38,238 nt of DNA, from positions 1 to 38,238 of the forward strand of contig JARLHO010000172.1 of assembly GCA_031292215.1 (NCBI GenBank). Reading direction: 5' to 3'. Within the stretch, counting starts at the first letter, position 1, and every line of letters begins with the position of its first letter. The stretch is from Syntrophobacteraceae bacterium (GTDB taxonomy: Bacteria; Desulfobacterota; Syntrophobacteria; Syntrophobacterales; Syntrophobacteraceae). The notes beneath the pieces were generated by a model, which was not told the origin of the DNA, ran no database searches, and was given only the letters and a program-made list of their open reading frames with translations. The position numbers were made by a program, and so were the translations under genes. Positions 35,901 to 38,238 of this stretch are shown here, piece by piece.

Positions 35901-36011
35901 GGCCTTGTCGATAAGTTTTACGCTGTACCCCATGATGGCCAAGTCGAGTGCTGAGCGAATACCGCTGATCCCCGCCCCCACCACCAGGATGGTGTCCAAA
36001 ATTTCTTGCAT
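32967..36011 (-). CDS. hdrA: Tandem double-HdrA protein
   Basis: 1014 residues from ATG 36011 (GAGG eight bases upstream); a TTG at 36062 is possible but poorer. The first HdrA unit has FAD motif VGAGISGIRSALDLAIMG and a Cys motif SCGIC (C56, C59) in place of CSI[C/U]; ferredoxin motifs C118-x2-C-x2-C-x3-C128 and C165-x2-C-x2-C-x3-C175; and the LQCVGSRD...FCSSACCM segment. The linker resembles a worn HdrA N-domain. A second unit has GGGIAGLTAALAIANHG and MVQCVDSRE...YCSRICC, but RTLDGGQPQRLLAE where the CSIC motif should be. Two 4Fe-4S motifs (CMGCRTCVDLCE, CQGCGVCAAACP) end the protein. Confidence 0.88.
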   Translation of the reverse strand: MQEILDTILVVGAGISGIRSALDLAIMGYSVKLIDKANYTGGTLVRLDHQFPDDSCGICRMLPLFERDDPGQYCLRRGVSHDNMEVMRATELIGLEGEPGRFTATLRRKPTMVDRDRCIGCGRCADVCPVVVPKRLNDGLTMRKAIYLPLPYDLPNNYVVDLDACTRCGACQKSCPTKAVDLSMEASERQIGVGAVILAAGFGMYSPAAEGNYCYHHPNVVTSLEFERLMSPSGPNQGRLLRPGDGKEAERVAWLQCVGSRDHKVDADFCSSACCMYSIKQSVLAKEFCGQELDAAIFYMDMRTYGKNFQSYRDRAQREHGVRFVRSRIHSVEPSSPRGDLNLTYVDQGGGMVSETFDLVVLAVGQRPAPDARALAEITGISLTPQGFVKAQPFSLTRSSREGIFASGSFAGLRDISESVIAANGASLAASLLLASRGKGISEIQVAPAAGGNRDRAAPRVYVAIWACGEAMWQAADLDDIVAQTAPMSSVGTVRIVRDPDPFEGSSELKDSVAGSECNRLLICSCVPNIFAGRLRQFAQNLGLEASEVEVIDLRPRLEPEGDRDALRIRGDIVSRISLGVDKLSGTLPWRTPSAAIEPRALVIGGGIAGLTAALAIANHGFPVHVVEKTSELGGNLLNLRRTLDGGQPQRLLAETIAAVIHHRNIRIHKNARVVKFEGQVGRFATTVMNQDATVERIGHGVTIVATGGREAATKSYCFGQSERIVTQGEFERKLDEGAIVAEELGTVAMVQCVDSREKSRPYCSRICCATALKNALYLKEKNPGGDVFIFYRDLMSYGFIETYYTLARQKGVVFIPYGVERKPGVVVENGAPVLTAVDPILGREFQIRADMLVLSTGVVSHNCGEPARVLGLKLDKNGFYQEEESKWRPVDLSRRGVFGCGLAHSPRNITESIAMAQASALRSLRFLSKAQLSAGDATLASVDPQSCMGCRTCVDLCEFQAISFDDNRKASRIDEMMCQGCGVCAAACPVGAISVGNYTAGRMIGWIEAMLAD

Positions 36012-36324
36012 GCCAAAACCTCGCGATTCCCGGTCCGTTGCGTGCGATGCATTGTTTTTCAATAAATATTTTACAATAACCGTGCCAAAATGTTTGACAG
36101 CCTCAGAAGCTTATATGCAAGCCGTTTGGCGGGAACCATCCATCTTTTTTGCCGGTGTTTGGAAGCCCCCCTTGGGGCGTTTCGCCCCAAGGGGGGCCTC
36201 CATGTTGCCGCTTCGAGCCGCCGCTATCGGGATAAGTGAATGAATGTCACTAATTCGTCACTGTTTTTTCATCCTTGAGAAATAGCTCAAAATTGTCGAA
36301 TATATCCTGCGAAGGAGAAACGAA
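36012..36324. other. Divergent intergenic region
   Basis: It lies between the leftward hdrA and the rightward histidine kinase gene and must hold both promoters. It contains a perfect 15-base hairpin (listed separately) and a small inverted repeat TTGAG (36275-36279)/CTCAA (36286-36290) near the kinase start. No gene is visible. Confidence 0.5.
36165..36197. promoter_or_regulatory. Perfect 15-bp hairpin between divergent genes
   Basis: GCCCCCCTTGGGGCG (36165-36179), loop TTT, CGCCCCAAGGGGGGC (36183-36197). It has no T-run in either direction and is not at a gene's 3' end, so it is more likely an operator, a leader structure or a transposition relic than a terminator. Confidence 0.6.
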
Positions 36325-37563
36325 ATGGGAAGGCAACTCGCAACACCGGCTGCGGCGATGAATACCGTGATTGCCAACCGGAAGGCATCTGGTGTAACCA
36401 TGGCTCTAGACCTCGCTTTTGACAGCTCCCCCGCGACCGACTACGCGCCTGCTAAGACCACCTCTGCGGTCGAGTTGGAGAAGCAGCTAAGGTATTTCAA
36501 CACCCTTACGCACGTTAAGGACATGCTGGATGCTGTCTCCACCATGGTAGCCGTTGTAAACGACACCAGGCAGATCCTCTTTTGCAACCGCAAGGTGGTC
36601 GATTTTTTGGGGGTGGCGGATACATCAAAACTGACCGGCCGGCGTCTTGGGGAAGCCTTTAGCTGCGTCAGGCTCAAGGATGCTCCCAACGGCTGCGGGA
36701 CCGGCGAATACTGCAAAACCTGCGGAGCGGTAAATGGCATGCTGATGGCCATAGGCGGCGAAGAAAACGTGCAGGAATGCAACCTTATGCGCTACAGCGC
36801 GGGAGTGGTCGAAACGATGGAGCTCTCGGTCCACGCTACTCCGCTCGATCTGGAAATCCCGCGCCTTGTCATGCTATCGCTTACCGACATCAGCCATGAG
36901 AGGCGCCGAAGAAACCTGGAGAAAATTTTCTTCCACGATATCTTAAACGCCATGAACGGCGTGGTGGGCTATGCCTACCTGCTAAAGGAAGACTGCGCCG
37001 GGCAGGCCCCCCCCTTAGTGGATAAGCTAAATATTGCGATAGACCGGGTGGTGGGCGAAATCAATGTGCAGCGAGAGCTTTTGGCTGCGGAAAACAACGA
37101 ATTGAAGGTGTATCGCTGCTTTCTGGGCGCCCGCGATTTCCTCCACGACATAATCACCACAAACTCTACCCTGGAGGTCGCTTGCGAGCGAAAGATCGTC
37201 CTTTCTCCCGATTCGGAAAATATTCCCATCGAAACCGACCCGGCCATCCTGGGGCGAGTAATCGGCAATATGGTGAAAAACGGACTGGAAGCCTGTAAGC
37301 CCGGAGAAATCGTCACATTGGACTGCAAAAGGGTGGACGACCTGGTGCGTTTTTCCGTCCACAACCCGAACTTCATGCCCCGAAACGTCCAGCTCCAGGT
37401 GTTTTCAAGGTCTTTTTCCACCAAGGGATGCGACAGGGGGCTGGGCGCCTATAGCATGAAACTTCTTAGTGAACGATACCTGAAGGGTTCGGTCGGCTTT
37501 GAGTCCGATCCGGACTCGGGCACTGTGTTTTTTGCCCTCTATCCTCTGCGGTTGTCGGGGTAG
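36325..37563 (+). CDS. Soluble sensor histidine kinase with Cys-rich PAS domain
   Basis: 412 residues from ATG 36325 (GAAGGAG seven bases upstream). No membrane segment. A PAS domain (about 65-190) contains C87, C114, C124, C130, C133 and C152; the strings FSCVRL and PNGCGTGEYCKTCG recur in PAS domains of sensors thought to bind an Fe-S cluster or sense redox. The phospho-acceptor is H204 in FFHDILNAMNGVVGYA. A HATPase domain follows with N-box VIGNMVKNGLEA, a short G1-like region, and FSTKGCDRGLGAYSMKLLSE. No response regulator is adjacent. It is divergent from the tandem hdrA and may regulate it. Confidence 0.88.
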   Translation: MGRQLATPAAAMNTVIANRKASGVTMALDLAFDSSPATDYAPAKTTSAVELEKQLRYFNTLTHVKDMLDAVSTMVAVVNDTRQILFCNRKVVDFLGVADTSKLTGRRLGEAFSCVRLKDAPNGCGTGEYCKTCGAVNGMLMAIGGEENVQECNLMRYSAGVVETMELSVHATPLDLEIPRLVMLSLTDISHERRRRNLEKIFFHDILNAMNGVVGYAYLLKEDCAGQAPPLVDKLNIAIDRVVGEINVQRELLAAENNELKVYRCFLGARDFLHDIITTNSTLEVACERKIVLSPDSENIPIETDPAILGRVIGNMVKNGLEACKPGEIVTLDCKRVDDLVRFSVHNPNFMPRNVQLQVFSRSFSTKGCDRGLGAYSMKLLSERYLKGSVGFESDPDSGTVFFALYPLRLSG

Positions 37564-37593
37564 GACCGATTGTCCCACGCTTAAAACCGCTAA

Positions 37594-37737
37594 CCGGTAG
37601 AGGAGGTAATCGTCCCTCCCGCCGTAGAGCTTGATGGCGGACGACACTATACAGATGAAGTCAGGGCAAAAAATGAGATCCGAGACAAGGTTCTCGCAAA
37701 CTTAGGGTTGTCGGTCTTCCGACCTCGATATTCTTAA
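37594..37737 (+). pseudogene. DUF559-like endonuclease-fold remnant
   Basis: After a TAA the frame reads VELDGGRHYTDEVRAKNEIR, then DKVLANLGLSVFRPRYS, and stops at TAA 37735-37737. This matches the ELDG..H...(R)...LGL.V.R core of DUF559/Vsr-like proteins, but the N-terminus and the following N.EV part are missing. There is no start codon with a ribosome-binding site. Confidence 0.45.
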
Positions 37738-38238
37738 GAATATGGACGCAAATCCCCCCAACCCCGGCAGTGGCCGGTTTGGGAACTTGCATGGCTTACA
37801 AAATGATCTGGAAATGCAAACGATTTCCGGCCTTAAAATATCAGGGCAGAGGAGAGAAGTGTGCACTTTCCCTTATCCAGCCGAACCCAGCTGCACGACC
37901 CGGGAACTGCACGAAGCAATTCGAGATTGTCACATCCCGCTTGGCTGACACTTTTATTACGCTTTGATTTTAGATTGTATACCCTTGTTTTCTTATAACA
38001 GCCTTTAGTCAATGATACCGTGTTGTTGTAATGCCAGTACATGTTGGTGTGAATATTATTTATTGCGCGTGCTTGCAAAATCAAAGTTATTGCTGGATCA
38101 GCAATTCCCGCAGTGCCGGAAAATCTGCTCAGGACGTAACTCGGGGTTATGAGCTTTCGTAAACGCGACTTCAATTTTGAGGGGCTCCCTCAAAAATACT
38201 TCTGAAGGCCGTGTATTCCCGTGTATTCGTGCTGGACA
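37738..38238. other. Right-end region, nothing recognised
   Basis: Only short frames without motifs, ribosome-binding sites or coding character. It is AT-richer than the operons. No tRNA or repeat was recognised. Confidence 0.4.

Noticed and set aside
37833-38174. A 113-codon minus-strand frame at the right end
   Set aside because: No motif, no ribosome-binding site and a low-complexity composition.

Overview
The window looks like an accessory-rich stretch of an anaerobic, high-GC Desulfobacterota genome (Syntrophobacter-like or a sulfate-reducer relative). The reasons are two heterodisulfide-reductase (Hdr)-type electron-transfer loci, a four-subunit 2-oxoacid:ferredoxin oxidoreductase, MvhD modules, and an HdrA gene that reads through an in-frame TGA exactly where this family carries Cys or selenocysteine. 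The taxonomic placement is inference from gene content; there is no rRNA or other marker here. I see no tRNA, rRNA, CRISPR array or intact transposase.

Layout. (1) 1-3.4 kb: a DUF166-family gene, a decayed RelB/ParE-type toxin-antitoxin pair, a small lipoprotein and a block of dispersed GC-rich repeats. (2) 3.4-9.6 kb, + strand: a tight operon, coxB-coxA-coxC-ctaG-small membrane protein-Rieske-cytochrome b/c. It encodes a haem-copper oxidase plus a bc-type quinol oxidoreductase, with c-haem domains fused to CoxB and to cytochrome b. (3) 10-16.3 kb, + strand: a His/Cys-rich membrane peptide followed by a CusCBA/CzcCBA-like heavy-metal RND efflux operon. (4) 16.3-16.9 kb: a repeat, then a VapB gene with an apparent ATA start and a large palindrome over its promoter and ribosome-binding site, then a VapC remnant cut off by thiE.

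(5) 16.9-29.0 kb, - strand, read right to left: korD-korA-korB-korC, a giant GltD/HdrA-like flavoprotein, an MvhD-HdrC-HdrB fusion, a selenocysteine HdrA-MvhD fusion, then thiM and thiE. This is the most interesting part. The Kor subunits would reduce ferredoxin with a thiamine-diphosphate enzyme. The flavoproteins carry NAD(P)H/FAD sites and many Fe-S clusters suited to electron bifurcation or confurcation, and HdrB supplies a disulfide-type active site. ThiM and ThiE make the precursor of the cofactor KorB needs. (6) 29.2-31.5 kb, - strand: an ArnT/PMT-like glycosyltransferase and a LAB_N membrane protein. (7) 31.7-32.5 kb: a truncated UPF0175 antitoxin with a near-consensus promoter, repeats, and a long inverted-repeat element. 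(8) 32.4-36.0 kb, - strand: a tandem double-HdrA protein and a stand-alone MvhD, divergent from (9) a + strand histidine kinase with a Cys-rich PAS domain (36.3-37.6 kb). The right end holds a DUF559-like remnant and otherwise nothing recognisable.

Remnants of three toxin-antitoxin modules and three loci of one dispersed repeat family separate the functional blocks, which suggests a region assembled by repeated insertion and decay.
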